Below are positions 28,873 to 38,698 of a stretch of DNA of 64,000 nucleotides, piece by piece. Made by a program: the position numbers and the translations under genes. The notes beneath the pieces are model-generated. The model worked only from the letters and a program-made list of their open reading frames with translations, made no database searches and was not told the origin of the DNA. The number at the start of each line of letters is the position of its first letter. Position 1 is the first letter of the stretch. This stretch comes from Bacteroidota bacterium (GTDB lineage Bacteria; Bacteroidota; Bacteroidia; Chitinophagales; Chitinophagaceae): NCBI GenBank assembly GCA_947456625.1, contig CANGQJ010000002.1, forward strand, positions 62,001-126,000. The letters are read 5' to 3'.

Positions 28873-31308
28873 CTATTTTGAAATAATCGTTTGCTCAACT
28901 GCCACAGTTTTAATTTTTCTTTTTGTGAAATATACGGGGAAGTAGCTGTCATTTGCCCATAATTTTAGCAAATTTCCATAGAAAGGGCTCTGAGGATTGC
29001 CCGACTGTCCAGGTGTATTAATCATTAATGTTTGATCCCAGTCCTTGGTATCCATTAAAACTCTAAAGCTTGCTCCACTTTGTTGATTTTCGGCACTACC
29101 TGTTGAACCTACCGTATACCCATTCCCACCTCTTGGATAAGTTGGTAGATTTAATTTTTGTTGATTTTGGGCATTGGTTAATTTGGAAAGTGGGTGTTCA
29201 AATAAAATATGTTTGTAATTGTCTTGGCCATATACCCATTTTGAAAAATCAATTTCACTTGCATTGGTTTGTTTAAACTTGGTTTGCATTTTTGAAAAAG
29301 CTTGCTCAAAACATTTTTTTAAAAATAAATCTCTTTGTTCCTTATATGGTGATGCAAATTGTGCAGTTGGATTTTGAATTTGTTCAATTACTTTTTTTAA
29401 TTGCATGCTTACTAGCCCTTTTATATTTTCTGGAATAAAAATTTTATTTGCTTCATTTAAAATTTCTTTTTCCCACATCACATAAAAACCAGCTGCAATA
29501 CTTTGTTTTGTTAATTTAAAATCCCAATTCAATAAATAATTTTTTATAAAATTGTTTATTGCACTATCAGTGAAATTTATTTTTTGTACATAAGGAATTA
29601 ATTCACTTGCTGGTACCGAAAAATAATCGGTTTGTAATGCAGCCATGTCACTTAAAGTAATATTATTTTTTGCATCTAAAACTGAATTTATTCTTTCTGC
29701 TCTAAACGGATCTGCCCAAGTATATCCCACTGCATCCCAGTGGGAGTAATCGTTTGGTGTAACATTGTTATTTGCAGTTGCAAAAAAACCTTTGCTTGGA
29801 TTTATTAAATGTGGTCTTTCTTTAATAGGTAAATAACCACTCCACTCATACCTGCCGTCGCCAGGGACAGGAACATATCCACTAAAGTTTTTTCTAATAG
29901 GAATAATACCAACAGCTTGCCATCCTATATTGCCTTTTTTATCGGCCCAAATCATATTTTCACCAGGGATGTGACTATAACTACAAGCGTTTCTAAAGTC
30001 TTCCCAATTTTTTGATTGGTCAATTCTAAGCGAAGCTAAATAAGGTGCGCCACCTGGTTCCATCCATGCACACTTCATGGCATATGCTTTGTGATATATA
30101 CTATCAATGTACATCACAGGACCATGCACCGAATATTGTAAATTTACAGTTTGTGCTTTTTTATTTTTTATAGCAATGGTTTCCTTGATACTTTGAAAAT
30201 TTTTCCAAGCACCTTTGTACCAATATTCGTTGTGGTTTTTAGGATTTAAATTATAAACAAAAATATCCTCCCCATCGGTCTCAAAAATAGTTAAGCCCCA
30301 AGCACCATATTGGTTGTGACCAATGGAAACGCCCGGTATAGTTGGCTCTCCACCCCCTATGACATTCCAACCCGGTGCATTTAAGTGTACTATATACCTA
30401 AGGGATGGAAGTGCAATTTTGCGATGCGGGTCATTGGCTAGTAAAGGAAAACCGCTTTGAGATTTTTTTCCACTCACAATCCAATTATTACTACCCTCCG
30501 TTTCTTGATCTGACAAATAAGGTTCTAAAATTTTTCTTTTATTTTTTATGGGTAACGCGTTAGCATCGTCTTCGTCGTGTTCTGTCAAATCACTTTTTGA
30601 AAACTCAAACTCATTTCTGTAAGCATTATATAGTTCTAAAATATTTGCATTTAATAATTTACCATCAATAGCTGTATCCAATTTTATATTTGGATCCTTT
30701 GGATGAAACCACATAATGTCTTTTACTTTTTTATCACCCGCAAGTGCAACAGCTCTTCCTAAATTTAATTCCTGTGTACTATTCCCAAGTAGTCCTTGGT
30801 GACGAGATATAACAACACTTGTAGTCCACTGCTGTGGTTTAATATTTAATAATTTAAATTCAATAGGTAATTCACTTGGGTTTGAATTCACTTCCTTAAT
30901 GTATGCATTTACGCCATTTACATAAGACTGTATAATAGAAGCGCCACGTGGATGATAATGATTCAATTCCTTTTGCATATCCCCCCTGAACATAAAAAGT
31001 CGCGTACCAATATCTCTTTTAAGTTCTCTTGGACCTAAAATTTCAGCAAGGGTACCTGTTGCTTGTCTACGCCAAACTTCAAATTGAAAAAGTCTGTCCT
31101 TGGCCGCTAAATAGCCTTGTGCAAAAAATAAATCCCCTTCGTTATTTGCATATATGTGATTTACACCCCACTGGTCCCTAATAACCTCTAAACTACTTAT
31201 AACCCCTTTAATTTTTAAATTTACACTTTTAGTATTTAATTGCGCATTTGTTTTTTGATACACCAATAAGCATAAAATGATGCTTAAAAAAAGGGTTGCT
31301 TTTTTCAT
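28873..31308 (-). CDS. Penicillin acylase family protein
   Basis: RDQWGVNHIYANNEGDLFFAQGYLAAKDRLFQFEVWRRQATGTLAE; SNNWIVSGKKSQSGFPLLANDPH (Ntn Ser nucleophile). Confidence 0.93.
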   Translation of the reverse strand: MKKATLFLSIILCLLVYQKTNAQLNTKSVNLKIKGVISSLEVIRDQWGVNHIYANNEGDLFFAQGYLAAKDRLFQFEVWRRQATGTLAEILGPRELKRDIGTRLFMFRGDMQKELNHYHPRGASIIQSYVNGVNAYIKEVNSNPSELPIEFKLLNIKPQQWTTSVVISRHQGLLGNSTQELNLGRAVALAGDKKVKDIMWFHPKDPNIKLDTAIDGKLLNANILELYNAYRNEFEFSKSDLTEHDEDDANALPIKNKRKILEPYLSDQETEGSNNWIVSGKKSQSGFPLLANDPHRKIALPSLRYIVHLNAPGWNVIGGGEPTIPGVSIGHNQYGAWGLTIFETDGEDIFVYNLNPKNHNEYWYKGAWKNFQSIKETIAIKNKKAQTVNLQYSVHGPVMYIDSIYHKAYAMKCAWMEPGGAPYLASLRIDQSKNWEDFRNACSYSHIPGENMIWADKKGNIGWQAVGIIPIRKNFSGYVPVPGDGRYEWSGYLPIKERPHLINPSKGFFATANNNVTPNDYSHWDAVGYTWADPFRAERINSVLDAKNNITLSDMAALQTDYFSVPASELIPYVQKINFTDSAINNFIKNYLLNWDFKLTKQSIAAGFYVMWEKEILNEANKIFIPENIKGLVSMQLKKVIEQIQNPTAQFASPYKEQRDLFLKKCFEQAFSKMQTKFKQTNASEIDFSKWVYGQDNYKHILFEHPLSKLTNAQNQQKLNLPTYPRGGNGYTVGSTGSAENQQSGASFRVLMDTKDWDQTLMINTPGQSGNPQSPFYGNLLKLWANDSYFPVYFTKRKIKTVAVEQTIISK

Positions 31309-31327
31309 TTACAAAAATTTAATAACA

Positions 31328-32752
31328 TTACAATAATAATGTCGTGGGTGATTTATATGCGGTTGTATTAAATTTACCAGTTTCCTTAATAGAGGTAAAT
31401 CCTCCTTTAACATCAATTAATTTTTCAAAACCCCTTGCTTTTAAAATAGAAATAAAAATCATACTTCGGTAACCACCAGCACAATGCACAAAATAATTTT
31501 TTTGTTTATCAATGCTTGCCATACTATCATTTATAAAATCCAGTGGTGCATTTAATGCACCTTTAATATGTTCACTGTTAAATTCAGAAGCTTTTCTTAC
31601 GTCTAATATTAAAGTATCAGGGTTGTTATTTTTTTGATCCAACAACTGCTCGGCAGTAATAGATGTAATAGTATCTATTTCCTTGCCCGCATTTTTCCAA
31701 GCATCAAATCCGCCTTGTAAAAAACCAATAGTAAAATCATAACCCACCCTTGCAAGTCTTGTAATAACTTCGGACTCAAGGCCCTCATCACAAACCAATA
31801 AAATTTGTTGCTTAATATCGGGTATCATGGCGCCTACCCAGGGTGCAAAGCTTCCGTCAATACCTATATTTATTGAGTTTGGTATAAACCCTTGGCAAAA
31901 TGCTTGTGCATTTCTGGTATCCAATATAAGTGCATTTGCTTCGCTTGCTACTGCTTCAAATTCACCAGGTGTAAATGCATGTTGACCTCTCTGCATTACT
32001 TCATCAATACTTTCATAACCCTGAATATTCATTAAAACATTTAAAGGAAAATATCCCGGAGGCGGAACTAAGCCATCCAATACCGCTTCAATAAATTCTT
32101 GTTTATTCATATCTGGCGCTAATGCATAATTGGTTGCCTTTTGATGTCCCAAAGTATCTTGTGTTTCTTTGCTCATTTTTTTACCACAAGCACTTCCAGC
32201 ACCATGTGCTGGATAAATAATAATATCATCAGACAAAGTCATTATTTTATTACGTAGCGAATCATATAAATGACCTGCTAATATTTCTTGAGTTAGTTCT
32301 GCTTTTACTTTTTGTGCTAGGTCTGGTCTACCCACATCTCCAATAAACAAAGTATCTCCACTAAAAAGTGCCACTTCCTTATTTTGTTCATTCATTAATA
32401 AGTAACAAGTACTTTCCATGGTATGACCTGGTGTATGGATTACTTTAATTTTAGCTTTTCCAACATTTAAAATCTCGCCATCCTTTGCACTATAAAAATC
32501 AAAATTGGGTGTAGCAGTTGGGCCATACACAATTTTAGCACCTGTTTTTTTTGCAAGATCTAGGTGACCGGAAACAAAGTCGGCATGAAAATGAGTTTCC
32601 AATACAAATTTAATTTTTGATTTATCGGCATTGGCTCTTTGTATATAAGCATCTACTTCTCTTAATGGATCAATAATAGCAACCTCGCCCTCGCTCATAA
32701 TATAATATGCGCCTTGCGCTAAGCATCCTGTATAAATTTGTTCAACTTTCAT
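31328..32752 (-). CDS. MBL-fold hydrolase (ETHE1/persulfide dioxygenase-like) fused to two rhodanese domains
   Basis: THFHADFVSGHLDLAKKTGA, HTPGHTMESTCYLL, LFSGDTLFIGDVGRPDL; rhodanese domain 2 with YFVHCAGGYRSM Cys loop; start at MKVEQIYTG. Confidence 0.9.
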   Translation of the reverse strand: MKVEQIYTGCLAQGAYYIMSEGEVAIIDPLREVDAYIQRANADKSKIKFVLETHFHADFVSGHLDLAKKTGAKIVYGPTATPNFDFYSAKDGEILNVGKAKIKVIHTPGHTMESTCYLLMNEQNKEVALFSGDTLFIGDVGRPDLAQKVKAELTQEILAGHLYDSLRNKIMTLSDDIIIYPAHGAGSACGKKMSKETQDTLGHQKATNYALAPDMNKQEFIEAVLDGLVPPPGYFPLNVLMNIQGYESIDEVMQRGQHAFTPGEFEAVASEANALILDTRNAQAFCQGFIPNSINIGIDGSFAPWVGAMIPDIKQQILLVCDEGLESEVITRLARVGYDFTIGFLQGGFDAWKNAGKEIDTITSITAEQLLDQKNNNPDTLILDVRKASEFNSEHIKGALNAPLDFINDSMASIDKQKNYFVHCAGGYRSMIFISILKARGFEKLIDVKGGFTSIKETGKFNTTAYKSPTTLLL

Positions 32753-32804
32753 AGACAATTCATTTTATTTCCTTCACAAGTTCTTTATTAAAATTAGCTT
32801 TTAT

Positions 32805-32820
32805 AGTGACAAAAATCACT
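32805..32820. promoter_or_regulatory. CRP/FNR-type dyad in divergent promoter region
   Basis: AGTGA-CAAAAA-TCACT (GTGA-N6-TCAC), plus half site AAGTGAC at 32841. Confidence 0.4.
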
Positions 32821-32901
32821 TTAAAACAAATTTATTAATTAAGTGACAAATAGTACATAAATTGTAAACCATTAACAGGATGTTTGCAAAAAATTTAGCG
32901 C

Positions 32902-33690
32902 ATGGAATGGTTAGGATATGTGGCTTCGGTTTTAATAGGAATTTCACTAGGATTAATAGGCAGTGGAGGCTCCATATTAACAGTACCTGTGCTGGTATAT
33001 CTTTTTCATATTGATCCTATTTTGGCGACCTCTTATTCCTTATGCATTGTAGGGGTAAGTAGTATTGCAGGTGTTATCTCCAGGTTAAAGCAAAAGCTGC
33101 TTGACATTAAAGTAATAATGGTTTTTGGTGGGCCTTCCATTTTAGGTGTTTTTATTGCACGTAAATTTATTTTACATGCCATCCCTGCTCAGTTTAATAT
33201 TTTACCTAATACCCTTATAAGTAAAAGCAGTTTTATAATGTTGTTTTTTGCAACACTAATGCTAGCATCTGCGCTGTCCATGATACTTGGAAAAAATAAA
33301 AAAGAGCTGGAAACACAAAAACCGGTTTATGGTGCAAGTTTAATGATAGTGGGGCTACTAGAGGGTTTGGTTACGGGTATTGTAGGCGCGGGCGGGGGGT
33401 TTTTAATTATTCCTGCATTGGTTTTACTAGGAAAACTACCCATGAAAAAAGCAATTGCCTCCTCCTTATTTATTATTACTATAAAATCATTGGTAGGATT
33501 TAGTGGCGATTTAATGCATGTAACAGTTAACTGGAAGTTTTTACTAATTATTATTGCACTTGCAACAAGCGGTATTATTACTGGTAATTATTTAAATAAA
33601 ACCATGGATGGCGCCAAACTTAAAAAAGGTTTTGGTTGGTTTGTGTTGCTCATGTCCCTATTTATTTTGTTTGAGCAATTTTTTGCCTAA
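32902..33690 (+). CDS. Sulfite exporter TauE/SafE family protein
   Basis: GLIGSGGSILTVPVLVYLFHIDPILATSYSL; GIVGAGGGFLIIPALVLLGKLPMKKAIASSL duplicated motif. Confidence 0.92.
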   Translation: MEWLGYVASVLIGISLGLIGSGGSILTVPVLVYLFHIDPILATSYSLCIVGVSSIAGVISRLKQKLLDIKVIMVFGGPSILGVFIARKFILHAIPAQFNILPNTLISKSSFIMLFFATLMLASALSMILGKNKKELETQKPVYGASLMIVGLLEGLVTGIVGAGGGFLIIPALVLLGKLPMKKAIASSLFIITIKSLVGFSGDLMHVTVNWKFLLIIIALATSGIITGNYLNKTMDGAKLKKGFGWFVLLMSLFILFEQFFA

Positions 33691-33698
33691 GTATAAGA

Positions 33699-34049
33699 TT
33701 ATAGAGAAAATATTTTTTGCATCAACACCCATTTTTCACCCGGTTTTGCAATAGGTAATGCCTGTTGATATTCCCACATGGTTTTTTCCCATTGTTGTAC
33801 AATTTCGTTACTAGCATCCATTTTTGCCTTTAGTTCAAAGGTGAAATCCATATCGGATTCAATAATCATAAATAACCTATTAGCAACTCTGTAAATTTCA
33901 AGTTCCTTAATTCCGGAAGATTTAATAGAATCAATTATTTCGGGCCACACGGAACGGTGGTATTCATCATAAGCTGCAATAAGTTGGTCATCATCTTTAA
34001 GGTCAAGTGCTAAACAATAACGCGGCATAATTTTAATTTTATTTTCCAT
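33699..34049 (-). CDS. L-rhamnose mutarotase family protein
   Basis: YCLALDLKDD..IAAYDEYHRSVWPEI, IKELEIYRVANRLFMIIE; true start may be the internal MPRYCLALD. Confidence 0.85.
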   Translation of the reverse strand: MENKIKIMPRYCLALDLKDDDQLIAAYDEYHRSVWPEIIDSIKSSGIKELEIYRVANRLFMIIESDMDFTFELKAKMDASNEIVQQWEKTMWEYQQALPIAKPGEKWVLMQKIFSL

Positions 34050-35013
34050 TTACAAATGCTTCCATTACGCGCATGGACTTTAAGGCTTCGCTGGCATCGC
34101 AAGGATTTTCGGTATTTCCTAAAAAGTAATTTACCGTTTTTTCTATAAAAGGCTGTTGTATATGCGCTGGAGGTTCAATAGTTATTATTTGTGTTTGATT
34201 ATTTTTATCAATTTTAATTTCATTTCCAAAAACAGCAAAAGAAATTTCTCCTTCGGTGCCTTTAATTAAAAACAAATCCTGCTCATTGGATTGTTCGTCA
34301 ATTACAAAACACCAATTGCCTGTAAAGTTTATATTATTTTCCATTTGCATCTCACCATACACAGTATCTTCTACTAAATAAAGCCCTCCACTGTTTTTTG
34401 AAAATCCTTTGTAGGAAATAGCATTGCCAAAAAAATAAACAACCAAGTCCAGTTGGTGTGGTGCTAAATCATAAAACAAACCTCCACCCGCAGCCTCCTT
34501 ATTAACACGCCAATTATTTTCATAAAAAGCCTTAGGTGCAGCTTTTTTATGCATGATAATTTTTACATCAGTAATGGCACCAACATGATTTTGTGCAAGC
34601 AACATTTTTACTTTTAAAAACATAGGTAATTGCCTACGATAATGTGCAATGACTAATTTTCCATCTAATTCGTTGGCAACTTTTTGCATATTTAAACATG
34701 CTGCAACAGTTGTGGCCATTGGCTTTTCTACATACACAAATTTATTGGCCCTCAATGCCTCAATAGCATATTGTTCATGAACGTTTGGTGGTGTTGCAAT
34801 ATATACAGCATCCACTTCGGGATGTTGAATTAAATCAGCGGCATTATTAAAAGTATAAGGCACATTATGTCTTAATGCATAATCTTTTAGTAATACTTCG
34901 TCTCTTCGCATTACGGCCACTAGTCTGGAATTGGGCACTTTATTAAAGGCTGGTCCGCTTTTAATTTCGGTAACATTTCCACATCCAATTATACCCCATT
35001 TAATTTCATTCAT
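34039..35013 (-). CDS. Gfo/Idh/MocA family oxidoreductase
   Basis: KWGIIGCGNVTEIKSGPAFNKVPNSRLVAVMRR, YIATPPNVHEQYAIEAL, YVEKPMA. Confidence 0.94.
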   Translation of the reverse strand: MNEIKWGIIGCGNVTEIKSGPAFNKVPNSRLVAVMRRDEVLLKDYALRHNVPYTFNNAADLIQHPEVDAVYIATPPNVHEQYAIEALRANKFVYVEKPMATTVAACLNMQKVANELDGKLVIAHYRRQLPMFLKVKMLLAQNHVGAITDVKIIMHKKAAPKAFYENNWRVNKEAAGGGLFYDLAPHQLDLVVYFFGNAISYKGFSKNSGGLYLVEDTVYGEMQMENNINFTGNWCFVIDEQSNEQDLFLIKGTEGEISFAVFGNEIKIDKNNQTQIITIEPPAHIQQPFIEKTVNYFLGNTENPCDASEALKSMRVMEAFVNGK

Positions 35014-35023
35014 ATCCTATCAA

Positions 35024-37009
35024 TTAGTTTAAATATTTTTTAAACCAATCCAAATGGCTATTGTATCTATGAACTAAATAACTTGGAACACGAATTCCAT
35101 GGTTTTGATTGGGATAAATGATGAGTTGAGTAGGGATACCCACCGATTTAAAAGCTTGATACATTTGTTCAGCACCCACAACTGGTACATTAAAGTCGGC
35201 TTGACTTGCCATAAATAAGGTAGGTGTTTTAATTTCTTTTACTTTAAAGAAAGGATAAGAAACATCTAACCATTTTTGTATGTTTTCCCAAGGTTTGCCC
35301 AATTCTGGTTCATACTGACTAATGTATTGATCCGTTCCATAAAAAGAAAGCATTAATGAACTACCTGCTCCACTTACTGCAGCTTTAAAGCGCTTATCTG
35401 TTGCAATGGTATAGTTTGTCAAAATTCCTCCATAACTCCATCCAGCAATTGCCATTTTATTTGCATCTGCAATGCCTGAGCCAATTAAGTAATCGGCCAC
35501 GCCAATAATATCTTTTACTTCCTTGTTACCCCAATCTCCATAAATGCATTTTGTATAAATGGCACCTCGACCACTGCTTCCTCTATAATTTACTGCCGCA
35601 ACAGCATAACCAGCAGCCGCATAAATTTGTCTTGTTAAATCAAATGAATATTCATCTTGTGCAACTGGTCCTCCATGAATAAATAAAATCAGTGGTAAAT
35701 TTTTAGCATTACTATCTGGTAAATATAAAATTCCATTTACCTTATTATTATCACTTGCAATAGCTGTAAATCCTTTTACAAAAACTTTCTGGGTACTACT
35801 CACAAAATCATCTTGCACATGCGTCAATTTTTTAAATCCAACACCTTCATTTAAATATATTTCAAATGGATTATTAGGAGTGCTAAACAAAGCAGCTATT
35901 TTTCCTTTACCATTTATATTTAAATTACTATAAACACCCATCTCGTTAGTAAGTAATTTTACTTCTCCATTTATTGCATTTACTTGAATTATATTTTGTT
36001 TTCTATCGTCCTCCGCTGTTGCCATTATTGACTTTCCATCGATTGACCATGTAATATTATCAATAGAAAGGTCATATTTTTTAGTGATTACATTGTCAGT
36101 GTTTGACTTAATTTCTATGATTCCTAATTGTTGAATATCATACATGCCATAGGGATCCTCAGAACTACTTCTTAAAAAAGCAATCTTGGTGTTGTCTGGA
36201 CTAAATATAGGATGACGATCCGATCCTTTATATTTAGTTAATTGGACAGGCTTTGCATTTTTTTCATTTGTAATAATAAAAATATCGGTATTGTCATTTT
36301 GATCAAAGTTGCTTGTTACATTACTTGTATATGTAATAAATTTTCCATCACTACTTACCGAAGCATCTGTTTCATTATTATTACCACTTGTTAAAGTGTC
36401 TAATTTTTTTTGCTTTATATCAAATAGGTAAAGATGTGTTTTTCGATTATCTAAATAGCCTTCATAATCTGCTTTAAAATGATACCGATCAATTTCATAG
36501 GGTTGTCGAATTTTAGTTTTAGCCGTATCTGCAAAATTGGGATCCTTTATTTCAAACAGAATTTTACTAGCATCTTTAAACCATTGATAGCTTGAAATTT
36601 CCCCTTTGATATGTGTAATTTGAATAGGTTCTCCGCCTCGACGATCCATTAAATACAATTGATTGTCTTCTTCAAGCTCTTTTCCTGCCGATAAATAGGA
36701 AATATATTTTCCGTCAGGACTCCAATTATAATTTGAAACACCCTTGGTTTGTTCTGTTAATGTAAGCGTCTCCGTCCCTTCTTTATTAATCATATATAAT
36801 TTAGCAACCTGCTTATCTTTTTTAGCATCGGCTTTAGCCACAGAAAATAATACCCAGTCACCCTCTGGTGAAACAATTGGACTGCTAAATGTGCTTATAT
36901 CATAAACTGATAGTGGACTTAATTTCTGTTTTGCCTTAACAATAGATTGTGCATTCAAATTAAAACTTACCAAAAAAGAAAGCAGGAGCATTTTTGAGAA
37001 TATGCGCAT
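35024..37009 (-). CDS. S9 family peptidase (dipeptidyl aminopeptidase/acylaminoacyl-peptidase-like)
   Basis: FIHGGPVAQDEYSFD, AIAGWSYGGILTNY, MASQADFNVPV, NQNHGIRV; start at MRIFSKMLL. Confidence 0.92.
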   Translation of the reverse strand: MRIFSKMLLLSFLVSFNLNAQSIVKAKQKLSPLSVYDISTFSSPIVSPEGDWVLFSVAKADAKKDKQVAKLYMINKEGTETLTLTEQTKGVSNYNWSPDGKYISYLSAGKELEEDNQLYLMDRRGGEPIQITHIKGEISSYQWFKDASKILFEIKDPNFADTAKTKIRQPYEIDRYHFKADYEGYLDNRKTHLYLFDIKQKKLDTLTSGNNNETDASVSSDGKFITYTSNVTSNFDQNDNTDIFIITNEKNAKPVQLTKYKGSDRHPIFSPDNTKIAFLRSSSEDPYGMYDIQQLGIIEIKSNTDNVITKKYDLSIDNITWSIDGKSIMATAEDDRKQNIIQVNAINGEVKLLTNEMGVYSNLNINGKGKIAALFSTPNNPFEIYLNEGVGFKKLTHVQDDFVSSTQKVFVKGFTAIASDNNKVNGILYLPDSNAKNLPLILFIHGGPVAQDEYSFDLTRQIYAAAGYAVAAVNYRGSSGRGAIYTKCIYGDWGNKEVKDIIGVADYLIGSGIADANKMAIAGWSYGGILTNYTIATDKRFKAAVSGAGSSLMLSFYGTDQYISQYEPELGKPWENIQKWLDVSYPFFKVKEIKTPTLFMASQADFNVPVVGAEQMYQAFKSVGIPTQLIIYPNQNHGIRVPSYLVHRYNSHLDWFKKYLN

Positions 37010-37046
37010 AGAATTTATTTTATTAAATGTACGAACATATTTAAAA

Positions 37047-37083
37047 CAAAAAGGCGAACTAGTCAATACTAATTCGCCTTTTG
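37047..37083 (-). terminator. Intrinsic terminator of the Trx-ApbE-DUF4266-DUF3570 unit
   Basis: AAAAGGCGAA..TAGT..caat..ACTA..TTCGCCTTTT 18 nt past the stop at 37101. Confidence 0.75.
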
Positions 37084-37100
37084 CTAAATTATAAATTCGA

Positions 37101-38444
37101 TTATTTAAAAGTAAAATGCAAGGAAATAACATTTGAATTTAAATCTGTGGATTGAACATAATGACCAAACCTTAATTCAAGCGAAGCTAAATAAGTGTTA
37201 TTAATTCCACCAGGAGGCGCTGTTCTAATACCTACACCAACATAATTGCTGTTAAAAGCTGCTGAAGCGTAGTTACTGGTAAAATATTTTTCTTTTGGAT
37301 TGCCTACCGCATCTACAGTATGTCCATATAATGGTGCGAAATACTTGGTAGCAGTTTGGGTGTAATATCTATAAAAAGGTGACACTGAAAAGAATGGAGT
37401 TATTTTATATGGAATTTCAATGCTTGCTGTGTGCGAAGTAAGTCCCCAGTCGTCGGTGTAATATCTGTAATAGGACCTAATAATAACATCATCCCCTATA
37501 AAATAATTAACCCTAAGACCAATTGGTAGCTTGGTTCTAGAAGAAGGTAATTTTTCTATACGCTCTAAATGGTTGCTAAAAATAACACGGTGAAAGGGTA
37601 ATCCTAAATAACCTTCCTGTTTTACCGCATCAAATAAAATAGCCATTTGCAAACTTTTATTAATTACCTGACTATAGGTAAATGAACCCGTAAATGTATT
37701 TCTGGAAGCGGTAGGAATAGAGGATGCCTTTTCGCTTTCACCATAATAAGCAACCCCGCCACCACTTGACCTACTCGCATTGGTGGTGATCACCAATTGA
37801 TCCAATGGAGTTGTTATGGCATTGGTTCCTGTTTTATATTTAGTAGAATCGTCGGCTGGATAAATCATAGATACTTGATCAAAATATGCAGAGAATTTAG
37901 CGCCAAACTCACCACCCGTTTTATTTTTAAAGCCAACATGTCCATCTAATGCAATAGAGGAGTAATTGTACTCATGAGAATAATAAGTCCCCAATCCAAA
38001 TTCGGTTCCCTTGTTTGTATTTTCAACAGTCCAATTTAAAGAAGGATAAACCCTTGTTCCTTCTGGACTAGAAGCACCAGTTGGTGAAATGTATTTTTGA
38101 GATGCTGCGGTGTGATGATCCACTCCAAGTCCTGCTAAAATAGTATGCTTATTGCCAGTCTCTCCATATCCAACAAGTTTCAATTCCAACATATTTGCAA
38201 AATCGGTTAGCTTTTCCGAACCTGGCAAAGTAACTCTGTTGCTACCAACACCAAGTACCGCTGTGCCACCGCCCGTTACTGCAGAATGAGTTCCATCCTG
38301 TGTATAATAACTGGTTACTAAGTTTATTTCTTCAATCTTTAATGGTCTGGATTGAAATATGTCCTGATACTGTTTTGCAATTTGTGAATACCCATGTAAA
38401 AACAATAAATACAAACCAATTAAGGTAAGTGATAATTTTTTCAT
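37101..38444 (-). CDS. DUF3570 domain-containing protein (outer-membrane beta-barrel-like)
   Basis: Signal peptide; RPLKIEEINLVTSYYTQDGTHSAVTGGGTAVLG; repeated amphipathic strands; terminal F-K. Confidence 0.85.
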   Translation of the reverse strand: MKKLSLTLIGLYLLFLHGYSQIAKQYQDIFQSRPLKIEEINLVTSYYTQDGTHSAVTGGGTAVLGVGSNRVTLPGSEKLTDFANMLELKLVGYGETGNKHTILAGLGVDHHTAASQKYISPTGASSPEGTRVYPSLNWTVENTNKGTEFGLGTYYSHEYNYSSIALDGHVGFKNKTGGEFGAKFSAYFDQVSMIYPADDSTKYKTGTNAITTPLDQLVITTNASRSSGGGVAYYGESEKASSIPTASRNTFTGSFTYSQVINKSLQMAILFDAVKQEGYLGLPFHRVIFSNHLERIEKLPSSRTKLPIGLRVNYFIGDDVIIRSYYRYYTDDWGLTSHTASIEIPYKITPFFSVSPFYRYYTQTATKYFAPLYGHTVDAVGNPKEKYFTSNYASAAFNSNYVGVGIRTAPPGGINNTYLASLELRFGHYVQSTDLNSNVISLHFTFK

Positions 38445-38470
38445 CTATAGCTTATAAGTAATAATTAAAT

Positions 38471-38686
38471 TTAGTTACAACCACAACCTCCGCCTGTTTT
38501 TCCACCATTGGCACCCGAAGCACCTTCCTTATAAGACATAAAATTCATTTCGTTTTTTTCAACTTTTCTAGAACTTAGTGCCATCTCGGCATCGTTAAGT
38601 CTGTTTTTTTGATACTCTTTCACCGTTTCACATGAACTGGTAAAAGCTAAAATTAAAATCAAGCTGCAGCCTGTTATTTTTTTCAT
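38471..38686 (-). CDS. DUF4266-like small lipoprotein with C-terminal GGGCGCN
   Basis: Lipobox FTSSC; KNRLNDAEMAL; Gly-rich tail with CGC. Confidence 0.8.
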   Translation of the reverse strand: MKKITGCSLILILAFTSSCETVKEYQKNRLNDAEMALSSRKVEKNEMNFMSYKEGASGANGGKTGGGCGCN

Positions 38687-38698
38687 AGCTATAAATTA

